DNA from: an uncultured Methylopila sp. | GTDB lineage: Bacteria > Pseudomonadota > Alphaproteobacteria > Rhizobiales > Methylopilaceae | NCBI GenBank assembly: GCA_902168115.1 | Contig: CABHPB010000030.1 | Coordinates: 20,414-84,413, forward strand | Direction of reading: 5' to 3' | Length of the DNA stretch: 64,000 nt | Shown: in pieces, positions 8,937 through 15,812 of the stretch | Layout: every line of letters starts with the position of its first letter | How positions within the stretch are numbered: the first letter of the stretch is position 1 | Notes under the pieces: model-generated | Seen by the model: the letters and a program-made list of their open reading frames with translations, nothing else | What the model was told of the DNA's origin: nothing | Databases searched by the model: none | Translations under genes and position numbers: made by a program

Positions 8937-8986
8937 CGGAAAGGGCTGAGCCCAAGCCTGCCTGACCGCCTTTCAGCCCCCCGGCG

Positions 8987-9718
8987 TCATCTGCGTCGCG
9001 CCAGCCGCACCTTCATGCGGCGCTTGATGCCAGCCTCGATCGCGCGGATGCGCGCCTCGTGGCGCGTCCAGAAGCGGGCGTTGTCGGCGGCCGTATGCTT
9101 GCCCGGCCGCCAGCCCAGATAGGGCCCGGCATATTTGACCCGTTCGGCGGCGGACGAGAGTGGCTTCTCGCCCGGAAGATCGTGGATCGCGACGACCGCC
9201 GGCGCGACGCCGTCCGCGAGCGGCGAGCCGAGCCGCGCGAGGTAGCCCTTGGCCCGCAGGCAGTATTGCGCGGACAGCGGCGACATGACCTCCGCGCCGT
9301 GGCCGGCGCGATACTTCATCAGCGCGCGGCAAAGATCGCCGTTCGCGAGCTTCCAGGCGCCGGCGAGATAGCGCACGGCGTAGCGCGCGTTGGTCTCCGG
9401 ATCGAACAGGTCGAGCGCTCCGCCGCGATGGCCGAGCATCTCGGCGGTCGCGGGCCGGATCTGCATCAGGCCGATCTCCCCGACGCCGCCGACGGCGGAG
9501 GGGTCGAACCCTGTCTCGACGAAGGCGACGGCCTCTGCGACCTCCGGCGGCAGGCCGCGCGCCTCGGCGGCGCGGCGCACGATCGCGATGGTGAGGGCGC
9601 GCGCGGCCGCCGGATCAGGCGAGACGACGGGCGCGGCGGTCGCAGACGTCTCCGCCCGGCACGCGCCATGCGCCGACAGCGTCAGCGCGGCGAGGATCGC
9701 CAGATGTTTGAGCGCCAC
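8987..9718 (-). CDS. Secreted lytic transglycosylase with SLT domain
   Basis: A 243-residue protein starting at GTG 9718 (GGAG eight bases upstream) with a signal peptide of about 23 residues. The SLT/lysozyme-like domain spans about 40-150. The catalytic glutamate is E68 in AVAFVETGFDPSAVG, followed by GEIGLMQIRPAT and the NARYAVRYLAGAW helix. It should cleave the glycan strands of periplasmic peptidoglycan to 1,6-anhydro products. The C-terminal 90 residues are basic and match nothing recognised. It converges on osmC; the 5' neighbour lemA is codirectional but separated by about 90 bp. Confidence 0.88.
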   Translation of the reverse strand: MALKHLAILAALTLSAHGACRAETSATAAPVVSPDPAAARALTIAIVRRAAEARGLPPEVAEAVAFVETGFDPSAVGGVGEIGLMQIRPATAEMLGHRGGALDLFDPETNARYAVRYLAGAWKLANGDLCRALMKYRAGHGAEVMSPLSAQYCLRAKGYLARLGSPLADGVAPAVVAIHDLPGEKPLSSAAERVKYAGPYLGWRPGKHTAADNARFWTRHEARIRAIEAGIKRRMKVRLARRR

Positions 9719-9807
9719 GCCCCGATCTCCACAGGTGCCCGGGCTGAGCATAGCCCGGCAATCCTGAACGGAGACTCACGAAAGAGCGCGAGAGCCTCGC
9801 GCGCCGC

Positions 9808-10431
9808 TCAGAACGTCACCTTCGGCGGCGCCTGGTTCTCCTGCGCGGTCTCGAAGGTCGCCATCGGCTTGGCTTCCGGATAGAGCCACGAGGCGATCCA
9901 GCGGCCGGGGAAGGTGCGCAGCTCGGTGTTGTAGGCCTGGACGGCAGCGATGTAGTCGCGGCGGGCCACGGCGATGCGGTTCTCGGTGCCTTCGAGCTGC
10001 GACTGCAGCGCGAGGAAGTTCTGGTTGGACTTCAGGTCCGGATAGTTCTCCGACACCGCGAGCAGGCGGCCGAGCGCGCCCGAAAGCTGCTGCTGGGCCT
10101 CCTGGAACTTCTTCACCGCCTCGGGGTCGGTGAGCTTGGAGGCGTCGATCGTCACCTTGGTCGCGTTGGCGCGCGCCTCGACCACCTCGGTCAGCACCTT
10201 CTCCTCCTGCCGCGCAAAACCCTTCACGGTCTCGACGAGGTTCGGGATGAGGTCGGCGCGGCGCTGATACTGGTTCTGCACCTCGGACCAGCGGGCCTTG
10301 GCGCTTTCCTCGAGCGTCGGCACGCGGTTGATCGCGCCGCACCCGGCGAGCGAGAGCGTCGCTGCGACGAGAGCCGCGAGCGCGAGCAGCCGGCGAAACG
10401 GCGCGGTGAGAGCCAAGGTCATGAAACGCAT
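9808..10431 (-). CDS. lemA: LemA family lipoprotein
   Basis: A 207-residue protein with a hydrophobic leader and a lipobox-like LSLAGCG, so probably anchored in the inner or outer membrane. It then shows the classical LemA helical bundle: NQYQRRADLIPNLVETVKGFARQEEKVLTEVVEARA, a QQQLSGALGRLLAVSENYPDLKSNQNF stretch and TENRIAVARRDY. Function is not established; LemA is often next to a TPM-domain protein, which is absent here. The ATG at 10431 precedes the leader; a second ATG at 10422 is nearly as good. The gene is divergent from the first ncRNA candidate. Confidence 0.92.
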   Translation of the reverse strand: MRFMTLALTAPFRRLLALAALVAATLSLAGCGAINRVPTLEESAKARWSEVQNQYQRRADLIPNLVETVKGFARQEEKVLTEVVEARANATKVTIDASKLTDPEAVKKFQEAQQQLSGALGRLLAVSENYPDLKSNQNFLALQSQLEGTENRIAVARRDYIAAVQAYNTELRTFPGRWIASWLYPEAKPMATFETAQENQAPPKVTF

Positions 10432-10519
10432 CCCCGTTACGGGCGCAAAGCGCAGCGCCTGTCGCGCCCAAGGTCGAACCTGCGGGCCGATTGTCAAGCG
10501 CAGGGCCGCGCCGGCCCGG

Positions 10520-10572
10520 TGAACCGCGAATGAACGCGCCGGCCATGATGCGTTCAGCGACGGGCCACTAGC
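10520..10572 (+). promoter_or_regulatory. Composite promoter element of ncRNA candidate 1
   Basis: TGAAC (10520-10524), six bases, TGAAC (10531-10535), 17 bases, then TTCA (10553-10556). A -10-like ACTAGC lies at 10567-10572. The same spacing recurs before ncRNA candidate 2 and before the exported-protein gene at 15188. The 11-bp period places the two TGAAC copies on one helix face just upstream of a poor -35, as expected for an activator site. Confidence 0.5.
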
Positions 10573-10696
10573 TTCGACATCGTTCGAGGCTGAAGTCCCC
10601 GCCCGAAAGGCGCCGGATCGGATTCCCGCCCCTCTCCGCTCCGGATCCTCGAACACCGCCCGGTCGTTGGGAAACGGCCGGGCGTTTTCTTTTTTT
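10573..10696 (+). ncRNA. Structured RNA candidate 1 of a tandem paralogous pair
   Basis: The transcript would begin near 10573-10580. It contains a closing stem GTTCGAGG (10582-10589) with CCTCGAAC (10647-10654), an inner GCC-CGAAA-GGC hairpin, and a pyrimidine-rich open stretch (TTCCCGCCCCTCTCCGC, 10623-10639) able to pair with purine-rich ribosome-binding sites. A strong intrinsic terminator follows (10657-10684, 12-bp stem, then a 12-base T-rich run). No reading frame is conserved with copy 2. A trans-acting, possibly Hfq-dependent sRNA is inferred; the family was not identified. Confidence 0.65.
10657..10696 (+). terminator. Intrinsic terminator of ncRNA candidate 1
   Basis: CGCCCGGTCGTT pairs with AACGGCCGGGCG (one G-T wobble) around a GGGA loop, followed by TTTTCTTTTTTT. 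This is the strongest terminator in the window. Confidence 0.9.
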
Positions 10697-10753
10697 CAAG
10701 GCGCGAACGGTAGTCTTCCGTCGGGTCGCCAGACCCGGCCGGGGCGATGCGCC

Positions 10754-11017
10754 ATGCATGATCCGTCAGCGCTGCTCTACGCCGCCTGCCTCTACTTCGT
10801 CGCGCCCGTCGCGCTGGCGAGGGTGCTGCTGAGGGCGAGTTGGCGCTCGGTCCTGATCGCCTATGCGATCTGGTACGGCGCGCTGTTCCTGTTCGGGCTG
10901 TCCGCCGCGCCGCGCGTCGCCGAGGCGCTCGGCTGGATGATGATCCTCGCCATGTTCCTCACGATCCCGGCCGTGCCGGTCATCGTCCTGCTGCTGCGGC
11001 TCGCGCGCGTTCGCTGA
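10754..11017 (+). CDS. Small membrane protein of unknown function
   Basis: An 87-residue protein with three hydrophobic stretches (residues about 5-20, 29-47 and 57-80), short polar ends and a basic C-terminus (LRLARVR). It starts at ATG 10754 in an ATGCATGAT context. A GGGGCG stretch about seven bases upstream may serve as a weak ribosome site. It lies between the two RNA candidates, downstream of a strong terminator, so it needs its own promoter or read-through. No family was recognised. The high third-position GC matches neighbouring genes and supports coding. Confidence 0.6.
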   Translation: MHDPSALLYAACLYFVAPVALARVLLRASWRSVLIAYAIWYGALFLFGLSAAPRVAEALGWMMILAMFLTIPAVPVIVLLLRLARVR

Positions 11018-11049
11018 ACGCGCCCTCCCGCCGCGGCGGCCTTGTCAAA

Positions 11050-11102
11050 TGAACGATCGATGAACCGCGCAGCCATGAGGCGTTCAGGCCGGGCTCTCTA
11101 AT
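11050..11102 (+). promoter_or_regulatory. Composite promoter element of ncRNA candidate 2
   Basis: TGAAC (11050-11054), six bases, TGAAC (11061-11065), 17 bases, TTCA (11083-11086), and a -10-like TCTAAT at 11097-11102. The block GCCATGA-GCGTTCAG between the second TGAAC and the -10 is shared with candidate 1 apart from single bases, showing duplication of the control region along with the RNA. Confidence 0.5.
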
Positions 11103-11220
11103 GTCGTGATGCTTCGAGGTTGATCCCTCGCCCGAAAGGCGCCGGCGCGGATTCCCGCCCCTCTCCGCTTCCGGATCCTCGAAGACCGCCCGGCCGCTGG
11201 GGATGCGGCCGGGCGTTTTC
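11103..11220 (+). ncRNA. Structured RNA candidate 2 of a tandem paralogous pair
   Basis: Same architecture as the copy at 10573. The closing stem is CTTCGAGG (11112-11119) with CCTCGAAG (11177-11184); relative to copy 1 the first pair changed from G-C to C-G on both sides, a compensatory change. The GCCCGAAAGGC hairpin and the TTCCCGCCCCTCTCCGC single strand are identical. The terminator stem CGCCCGGCCGC (11187-11197) with GCGGCCGGGCG (11205-11215) is perfect, but its T-run is only TTTTC before the low-GC DUF429 segment begins, as if the original tail had been replaced. Confidence 0.65.
11187..11220 (+). terminator. Intrinsic terminator of ncRNA candidate 2, T-run interrupted
   Basis: A perfect 11-bp stem with a seven-base loop, followed by TTTTC and then GTGTG. 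The last 13 bases (GCCGGGCGTTTTC, 11208-11220) recur at 12012-12024 beyond the DUF429 gene. Confidence 0.7.
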
Positions 11221-12024
11221 GTGTGATACGCCTAAATCCCAGCAATCTCGGACGCACGTCGGATGCGGACAATCGGCGTAGATCTCGCAGCTCAGCCTAA
11301 GAAGACTTGGACAGCGTCAATCATTTGGACCGGGAATTCGGCTCAGGTTGTGAGCGTGAACGGCGAATGCAGCAATGATGAAATCATCGATGCATCTCGA
11401 TCGGCAGACAAAGTTGGCATCGATTGCCCGCTGGGATGGCCAGATCCATTTGTTAATTTTGTAGTCGATCATCGGAAACTTGAGTTTAGGATCGACCAGA
11501 AAATCGACGGCTGGAGATCGGATTTACTTTATCGTCGAACAGACACCGCCGTGCGGCGAGCTACTGGTCTTATTCCGCTCAGTGTGTCCGCCGACAAGAT
11601 TGCCCACCTTGCTATTCGGTGCGCCGGTTTACTCTCGCAAATGACGGAATCTGGCTTAGCCGTCGACCGCAGCGGATTAACAGGCTTGATAGCGGAAGTT
11701 TATCCCGCGGCGTCGCTTAAGCGATGGGCTTTCAAGTACAAGAGTTACAAGAACGAAAAGAAACTCGGTGCTCTAAGCACCATGTTTGACCGGCTGAAGG
11801 ATGCTGCGCCCTGGCTTGCATTTGGTACATTCGATGAGATTTGCCGAAGCAACGATGATGCTTTCGACGCTGTTATCGCGGCAATGACCGCGCGTGCTGT
11901 CGCGATTGGCCTGACGACGCCTCCCGATGAAGAATCCATAGCGCTTGCAAGGCTGGAAGGTTGGATATGTCTTCCGGCTCAGGATTCATTTCAGAGGCTG
12001 GTCGGATAACAGCCGGGCGTTTTC
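11208..12024. other. Low-GC insertion bounded by a 13-bp direct repeat
   Basis: GCCGGGCGTTTTC occurs at 11208-11220, inside the terminator of ncRNA candidate 2, and again at 12012-12024. The 791 bases between them are clearly poorer in GC than the rest of the window, use A/T-ending codons and contain one gene (DUF429). The arrangement looks like a single-gene insertion into a terminator with target duplication or att-like ends. No transposase, integrase or terminal inverted repeats are present, so the mechanism is unknown. Confidence 0.45.
11263..12009 (+). CDS. DUF429 domain protein (predicted RNase H-fold nuclease-like)
   Basis: A 248-residue protein beginning MRTIGVDLA, the nucleotide-binding strand expected of an RNase H-like fold, followed by DCPLGWP near residue 55, RRTDTAVR near 95, EVYPAASLKRW near 148 and the C-terminal DDAFDAVIAAMTARA helix near 205. 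These are the conserved segments of DUF429, a family suggested to be nucleases but not characterised. The codon usage (TTA, AAT, ATA, CGA) and low GC differ sharply from all neighbours, indicating recent acquisition. No obvious Shine-Dalgarno precedes the ATG at 11263. Confidence 0.8.
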   Translation: MRTIGVDLAAQPKKTWTASIIWTGNSAQVVSVNGECSNDEIIDASRSADKVGIDCPLGWPDPFVNFVVDHRKLEFRIDQKIDGWRSDLLYRRTDTAVRRATGLIPLSVSADKIAHLAIRCAGLLSQMTESGLAVDRSGLTGLIAEVYPAASLKRWAFKYKSYKNEKKLGALSTMFDRLKDAAPWLAFGTFDEICRSNDDAFDAVIAAMTARAVAIGLTTPPDEESIALARLEGWICLPAQDSFQRLVG

Positions 12025-12092
12025 ACGTCCGCGTTCCCGGCAGGCCGGACCAGCGGCGCGAGCGATTGCAACTCGTTCCAGACTGGACCTAT

Positions 12093-12230
12093 ATGACGCC
12101 CATGATCGGGCGCAGGATCAGGACGGCGACGTTGACGTCGGAGGCCTTTGCGGGCCTCAGCGACCACGCGCGCCTGCCGTCGCGGTTCCATGCGCGGCTG
12201 TCGGCGACCGCGAGCCGACTTCGGGACTAG
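12093..12230 (+). CDS. Possible 45-residue small protein
   Basis: An ATG-to-TAG frame with almost every third position G or C, as in the real genes of this chromosome. The predicted peptide is basic and Ser/Thr/Ala-rich (starts MTPMIGRR). There is no clear ribosome-binding site and no recognised relative. It lies just after the low-GC insertion and before leuC. It could equally be the remnant of a gene interrupted by the insertion. Confidence 0.25.
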   Translation: MTPMIGRRIRTATLTSEAFAGLSDHARLPSRFHARLSATASRLRD

Positions 12231-12286
12231 CGCGGCCGCTGCCGGCCGACCGGACCCCGAACAATGATCGCTAGATTTCGAGGCGA

Positions 12287-13714
12287 ATGATGAGCGCCGC
12301 TCCCAATTCTTCCGCTCCCAAGACCCTGTACGACAAGATCTTCGACGACCACGTCGTCGACCGCCAGCCGGACGGCTCCGTGCTGCTCTACATCGACCGC
12401 CACCTCATCCATGAGGTGACGAGCCCGCAGGCCTTCGAGGGGCTGCGCACCTCCGGCCGAAAGGTCCGCGCGCCGCACAAGACGCTGGCGGTCGTCGACC
12501 ACAACGTGCCGACCTCCGACCGGTCGCTGCCGAATCCCGACCCGGAAAGCGCCGCGCAGATCGCGGCTCTCGCCGAGAACACGAAGGAGTTCGGCGTCCA
12601 GTACTATGACGAGTTCGACCGCCGGCAGGGCATCGTCCACGTCGTCGGCCCCGAGCAGGGCTTCACCCTGCCCGGCACGACCATCGTCTGCGGCGACAGC
12701 CACACCTCGACGCATGGCGCGTTCGGGGCGCTGGCGCACGGCATCGGCACGTCCGAGGTCGAGCACGTGCTCGCGACCCAGACGCTGATCCAGACCAAAG
12801 CCAAGAACATGCAGATCGTCGTCGACGGTCAGCTGCCCGAGGGCGTCGGCGCCAAGGACGTCATCCTCGCCATCATCGGCGAGATCGGCACCGCGGGCGG
12901 CACCGGCTACGTCATGGAATACGCCGGCGAGGCGATCCGCTCGCTGTCGATGGAAGGCCGCATGACGGTCTGCAACATGTCGATCGAGGGCGGCGCCCGC
13001 GCCGGCATGATCGCGCCTGATGAAAAGGCCTACGACTTTCTCGAGGGCCGCCCGATGGCCCCGACGGGCGAGGCCTGGGACGCCGCGCGCCGCTACTGGG
13101 ACACGCTGCACACCGACGAGGGCGCGCATTTCGACCGGATCGTCCGTCTCGACGGCGCCAACCTGCCGCCCATCGTCTCCTGGGGCACGAGCCCGCAAGA
13201 CGTCGTCTCGGTGACGGGGCTGGTGCCCGATCCCGAGGCCGCGAGCGACGAGGGCAAGAAGGCCGCGATCAGGCGCGCGCTGCAGTATATGGGTCTGACC
13301 GCCGGCACGAAGATCACCGACATCGCGCTCGACCGCGTCTTCATCGGCTCCTGCACCAACGGCCGCATCGAGGATCTTCGCGCCGCCGCCAAGGTGGTCG
13401 AGGGCAAGACCGTCAACGGAAACGTCAACGCCATGGTTGTTCCGGGCTCGGGCCTCGTGAAGGAGCAGGCAGAGGCGGAAGGCCTCGACAAGATCTTCCG
13501 CGCCGCCGGCTTCGACTGGCGCGAGCCGGGCTGCTCGATGTGCCTCGCCATGAACCCGGACAAGCTGGCCCCCGAGGAGCGCTGCGCCTCGACCTCGAAC
13601 CGCAACTTCGAGGGCCGTCAGGGCTTCCGCGGACGCACGCACCTCGTCTCGCCCGCCATGGCGGCGGCCGCGGCGATCGCCGGAAAGTTCGTCGACATCC
13701 GCGAGTGGCGGTGA
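12287..13714 (+). CDS. leuC: 3-isopropylmalate dehydratase large subunit
   Basis: A 475-residue aconitase-family protein catalysing the isomerisation of 2- to 3-isopropylmalate in leucine synthesis, with LeuD as partner. The [4Fe-4S] ligands are visible as C356 (GSCTNGR), C416 and C419 (GCSMCLAMN), matching the LeuC spacing, and [13 protein letters not shown] and NFEGRQG are intact. GAGGCGA precedes the start; two adjacent ATGs (12287, 12290) are possible. leuD is not next to it in the window, so the subunits are encoded apart, as is common in alphaproteobacteria. The downstream acetyltransferase overlaps or abuts the stop codon. Confidence 0.97.
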   Translation: MMSAAPNSSAPKTLYDKIFDDHVVDRQPDGSVLLYIDRHLIHEVTSPQAFEGLRTSGRKVRAPHKTLAVVDHNVPTSDRSLPNPDPESAAQIAALAENTKEFGVQYYDEFDRRQGIVHVVGPEQGFTLPGTTIVCGDSHTSTHGAFGALAHGIGTSEVEHVLATQTLIQTKAKNMQIVVDGQLPEGVGAKDVILAIIGEIGTAGGTGYVMEYAGEAIRSLSMEGRMTVCNMSIEGGARAGMIAPDEKAYDFLEGRPMAPTGEAWDAARRYWDTLHTDEGAHFDRIVRLDGANLPPIVSWGTSPQDVVSVTGLVPDPEAASDEGKKAAIRRALQYMGLTAGTKITDIALDRVFIGSCTNGRIEDLRAAAKVVEGKTVNGNVNAMVVPGSGLVKEQAEAEGLDKIFRAAGFDWREPGCSMCLAMNPDKLAPEERCASTSNRNFEGRQGFRGRTHLVSPAMAAAAAIAGKFVDIREWR

Positions 13715-13716
13715 CG

Positions 13717-14181
13717 ATGGCCGGCGGAGACCTCGTTCTCCGCCGTCTCGGCCAGGCCGACGTCGAGCGGCTCGCGCCGCTCGTCGCCCTTTATGCGGGC
13801 GCGCTGCTCGGGCGAGAGCCCGACGCGCCGGACGAGCCTTACGTCTCCAGACTGATGGCCGAGCCGGTCGTCGAAATCGCCGGGGCCGAGCGCGCCGGCG
13901 AGCTGGTCGGCTTCGCGCTCTACTACGATCTGCCGGAAGCGATCTCGGGCCGCCGCGCGGGCCAGCTCGACGACCTGTTCGTCCGGCCCGAGGCCCGCGG
14001 CGGCGGAATCGCGCAGGCGCTCATCGACCATGTGGTCGCGCAGGGCGAGGCGCGCGGCTGGATCCATCTGCGCTGGATGGTCCCCAATGACAGCCCGGCC
14101 GGCGCGCTCTACGACCGGATCGCCGAGCGCGCGCCCTGGCGGAACTACGTCATCCGCATCGATCCGGCCATGAAGTGGTGA
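13717..14181 (+). CDS. GNAT family N-acetyltransferase
   Basis: A 154-residue acetyltransferase with the GNAT acetyl-CoA loop RPEARGGGIAQALIDHV near residues 85-102 and the LDDLFV strand just before it, as in the diamine/aminoglycoside-like acetyltransferase group. An alternative GTG at 13711 overlaps the leuC stop codon (GTGA), so the gene is translationally coupled to leuC either way. Substrate is unknown, and a connection to leucine synthesis is not implied beyond shared transcription. The C-terminal NYVIRIDPAMKW resembles other small GNAT ends. Confidence 0.85.
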   Translation: MAGGDLVLRRLGQADVERLAPLVALYAGALLGREPDAPDEPYVSRLMAEPVVEIAGAERAGELVGFALYYDLPEAISGRRAGQLDDLFVRPEARGGGIAQALIDHVVAQGEARGWIHLRWMVPNDSPAGALYDRIAERAPWRNYVIRIDPAMKW

Positions 14182-14187
14182 CGTCAA

Positions 14188-14215
14188 AGCGCCCGGGCCT
14201 TTTGACCCGGGCGCT
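14188..14215. terminator. Hairpin between convergent acetyltransferase and small exported protein
   Basis: AGCGCCCGGG (14188-14197) pairs with CCCGGGCGCT (14206-14215). T-runs are weak on both sides, so termination strength is uncertain, but the position between convergent genes fits a bidirectional terminator. Confidence 0.6.
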
Positions 14216-14246
14216 CGACGTTCAAGCGTAATAAGCTCGGTCCGTG

Positions 14247-14504
14247 TTAGCGGCCGATATACACGCCCGGACCGTTGTCACGGCGCTCGACATAACGATC
14301 ACGCCCGTCGCGATAGACGCGGCGATCGTCGTCGCACACGCGCTCCTTGGTGATGACGGTCTTGTTGTTCTTGATGACGCGCTTCTCGACCATGCGGCAG
14401 TCGCGGTCGGGGCCAGCGCCGATCACGACGGACTGGGCGCCCGCGGGCGCAACGGCGGCGCCGAGGCTCAGGGCGACAGCGGTCGACAGGATCAGGGTCT
14501 TCAT
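14247..14504 (-). CDS. Small exported CR-x19-C protein (copy 1)
   Basis: An 85-residue protein with a clear signal peptide (cleavage after about residue 23, AGAQ). The mature part of about 60 residues is highly charged and has two cysteines, C-R-M-V ... V-C, separated by 20 residues, likely a disulfide across a beta-hairpin (KRVIKNNKTVITKERV). The end is Arg/Asp/Tyr-rich. GGAGA lies seven bases before the ATG at 14504. It is the first of three neighbouring minus-strand genes with the same Cys spacing. Periplasmic location is predicted; function is unknown. Confidence 0.75.
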   Translation of the reverse strand: MKTLILSTAVALSLGAAVAPAGAQSVVIGAGPDRDCRMVEKRVIKNNKTVITKERVCDDDRRVYRDGRDRYVERRDNGPGVYIGR

Positions 14505-14618
14505 GGGACTCTCCTGTGCTTTCGTCACGCTCTCTCGACGACCACTTGGGTCGCGACGCTGAAAAAGCGTGGAGTTCGAGCGAACTTCGGATCACGCGCA
14601 GCAGTGCGCGCAAGAGCG

Positions 14619-14633
14619 GTTCGCATTCGGTTC
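14619..14633 (-). promoter_or_regulatory. GAAC-N7-GAAC direct repeat upstream of exported protein copy 1
   Basis: On the minus strand two GAAC copies are spaced by seven bases, an 11-bp period. It lies about 115 bases before the start codon. It matches the alphaproteobacterial LexA-box pattern, but also the TGAAC pairs seen before the ncRNA candidates, so the regulator is undecided. Confidence 0.3.
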
Positions 14634-14762
14634 GCGGCCCTGCAGGCCCCCTACTGACGGGGTCGCGACGCGCAAAAATGCGCTGCCGGCGACGCGGCTA
14701 CTGCAGAATCAACGACGCGCGCGCGCCGTCGTTCCATCTTTTTCGAGATTCGTCCGGCGAAC

Positions 14763-15002
14763 TCAGTCGAAGCGCGTGCAGCGCGCGACGCGGTTCTGCT
14801 CCTTCGGCCAGCCGCGCGCATCCTGCGCGAAGGCGACACGGCAGACCGCGGTTGGCCGGACCGGCTGGTAATAGACGCGCGGAACCGGGCGCTCGTAGAC
14901 GCGCTCGCGCGTGCGATACGGAGCGTCGGCGGCCTCGGCCGGGGACGCGCAGATCGCGAAAGCCGCAGCCGTCGCCGCCAGAACGATGCCGGTACGGATC
15001 AT
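14763..15002 (-). CDS. Small exported CR-x19-C protein (copy 2)
   Basis: A 79-residue protein with a signal peptide ending near AEAADA (residue 25). The mature part is rich in Arg, Tyr, Val and Pro (RERVYERPVPRVYYQPV) and carries two cysteines, C-R-V-A ... A-R-C, with 20 residues between them, the same spacing as in the genes on either side despite little other similarity. GAGGTGA precedes the ATG at 15002. It ends four residues after the second Cys, so it lacks the C-terminal tail of its neighbours. Unknown function, predicted periplasmic. Confidence 0.7.
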   Translation of the reverse strand: MIRTGIVLAATAAAFAICASPAEAADAPYRTRERVYERPVPRVYYQPVRPTAVCRVAFAQDARGWPKEQNRVARCTRFD

Positions 15003-15132
15003 CGTCGTCACCTCACTCAAGCGCAGGCTCACGCCCGCCGTCATGGCGCAAGTCTAGCAAACGCGGCCGCGTCTTGCTGCCGCCTTGTCGCGGCCTCGCC
15101 ATTTCACGGACCGATATGGCGCCGCGGACACG

Positions 15133-15164
15133 AAAAAACGCCCGGCTCGCTGGAGCCGGGCGTT
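15133..15164 (-). terminator. Intrinsic terminator after exported protein copy 3
   Basis: AACGCCCGGCTC (15138-15149) pairs perfectly with GAGCCGGGCGTT (15153-15164). On the minus strand the stem runs into six T. It ends the transcript of the gene at 15188-15466. Confidence 0.85.
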
Positions 15165-15187
15165 TCATCACTGCAATGTCGGACCGA

Positions 15188-15466
15188 TCAGCGGATCCGG
15201 ACGCCGATGCCGACCGCCGGCGCGCGACGGCGCGGGCCGACGACGACGCGCTCACGGTACACCGGGCGCGAGCACTGCTGGGTGGTGGTGACGCGCTTGA
15301 CGCCGTTCTTGAAGACCACCTTCTTCACCGTGCGGCAGGCGACGTCGGTGGTGGCCGCCGGGGCGACGATCACGCCGTGGGTGGCGATCGGGGCGGCGCT
15401 GGCCGGGCTCATCGCGAAAGCGCCGAGGATGGCCGCAGCGCCGGTGGCGAGAAGGAAAGTCCGCAT
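15188..15466 (-). CDS. Small exported CR-x19-C protein (copy 3)
   Basis: A 92-residue protein with a signal peptide cleaved near residue 24 (PASA-AP). The mature part has C-R-T-V-K-K-V-V-F-K-N ... Q-C with 20 residues between the cysteines. It aligns well with copy 1 (C-R-x-V-x-K-x-V-x-K-N), so these two are true paralogs. The tail is Arg/Val-rich. AGGAGAA precedes the ATG at 15466. A composite TGAAY/TGAAC element lies about 80-115 bases upstream, and its own terminator follows, so it is a separate transcription unit. Function unknown. Confidence 0.75.
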   Translation of the reverse strand: MRTFLLATGAAAILGAFAMSPASAAPIATHGVIVAPAATTDVACRTVKKVVFKNGVKRVTTTQQCSRPVYRERVVVGPRRRAPAVGIGVRIR

Positions 15467-15812
15467 GTCACGTTCTCCTGAAACTTTTCTTTTGGTCCGA
15501 GCGATCGACGCACGCCGGGGTCCGCTAGATGCGACGCCCGACTTGAACCGAGCCTGAAATCGACGTTCATGACGCATTCACGCCGCCATTGCGACGCAAA
15601 CGAGCGGATCGCCATCTAGGGCCCACGACGTGTTCGTCGAGTCGCCGGCCCTTGCGGCGTCCGGTAAATCCAACGCACGCATGACCGCCGCCCTGCGCCC
15701 GACGCAATTAAAGCCGACCACAGCCGGGCGCTTGATCGACGCGCGAGACAGGAGGATGTTGGTCTTGGATAAAGCGCGGGTCAGTTCGATGTTGGGGGCG
15801 TCGGGAGCTGCG
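15467..15812. other. 346-bp divergent intergenic region
   Basis: It holds the control region of the exported protein to the left (15544-15580) and the upstream region of the zincin to the right. A frame in phase with the zincin is open back to a GTG at 15630 and could extend that protein by 61 residues, but the sequence is unlike the family. Nothing else was recognised. Confidence 0.5.
15544..15580 (-). promoter_or_regulatory. Composite TGAAT-N6-TGAAC-N17-TTCA element
   Basis: On the minus strand TGAAT (15576-15580), six bases, TGAAC (15565-15569), 17 bases, TTCA (15544-15547). Spacing is identical to the elements before both ncRNA candidates. A -10-like CATCTAGC follows 15 bases later rather than 11. 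Confidence 0.4.

Noticed and set aside
10521..11065. LexA (SOS) boxes GAAC-N7-GAAC upstream of both RNA candidates
   Set aside because: Not rejected outright, but not called: the pattern is expected about twice in 64 kb by chance, the two copies share ancestry, and the conserved N17-TTCA part is not a LexA feature.
10573..11220. Assignment of the tandem RNAs to AbcR, MmgR/suhB, 6S or SRP RNA
   Set aside because: Sizes and C/U-rich strands are reminiscent of AbcR or MmgR, but the defining sequences cannot be verified by eye. SRP and 6S hallmarks are absent.
15630..15812. In-frame N-terminal extension of the zincin protein from a GTG at 15630
   Set aside because: The family is about 130-155 residues, the extension is unlike a domain, and GGGAG is placed for the ATG at 15813.
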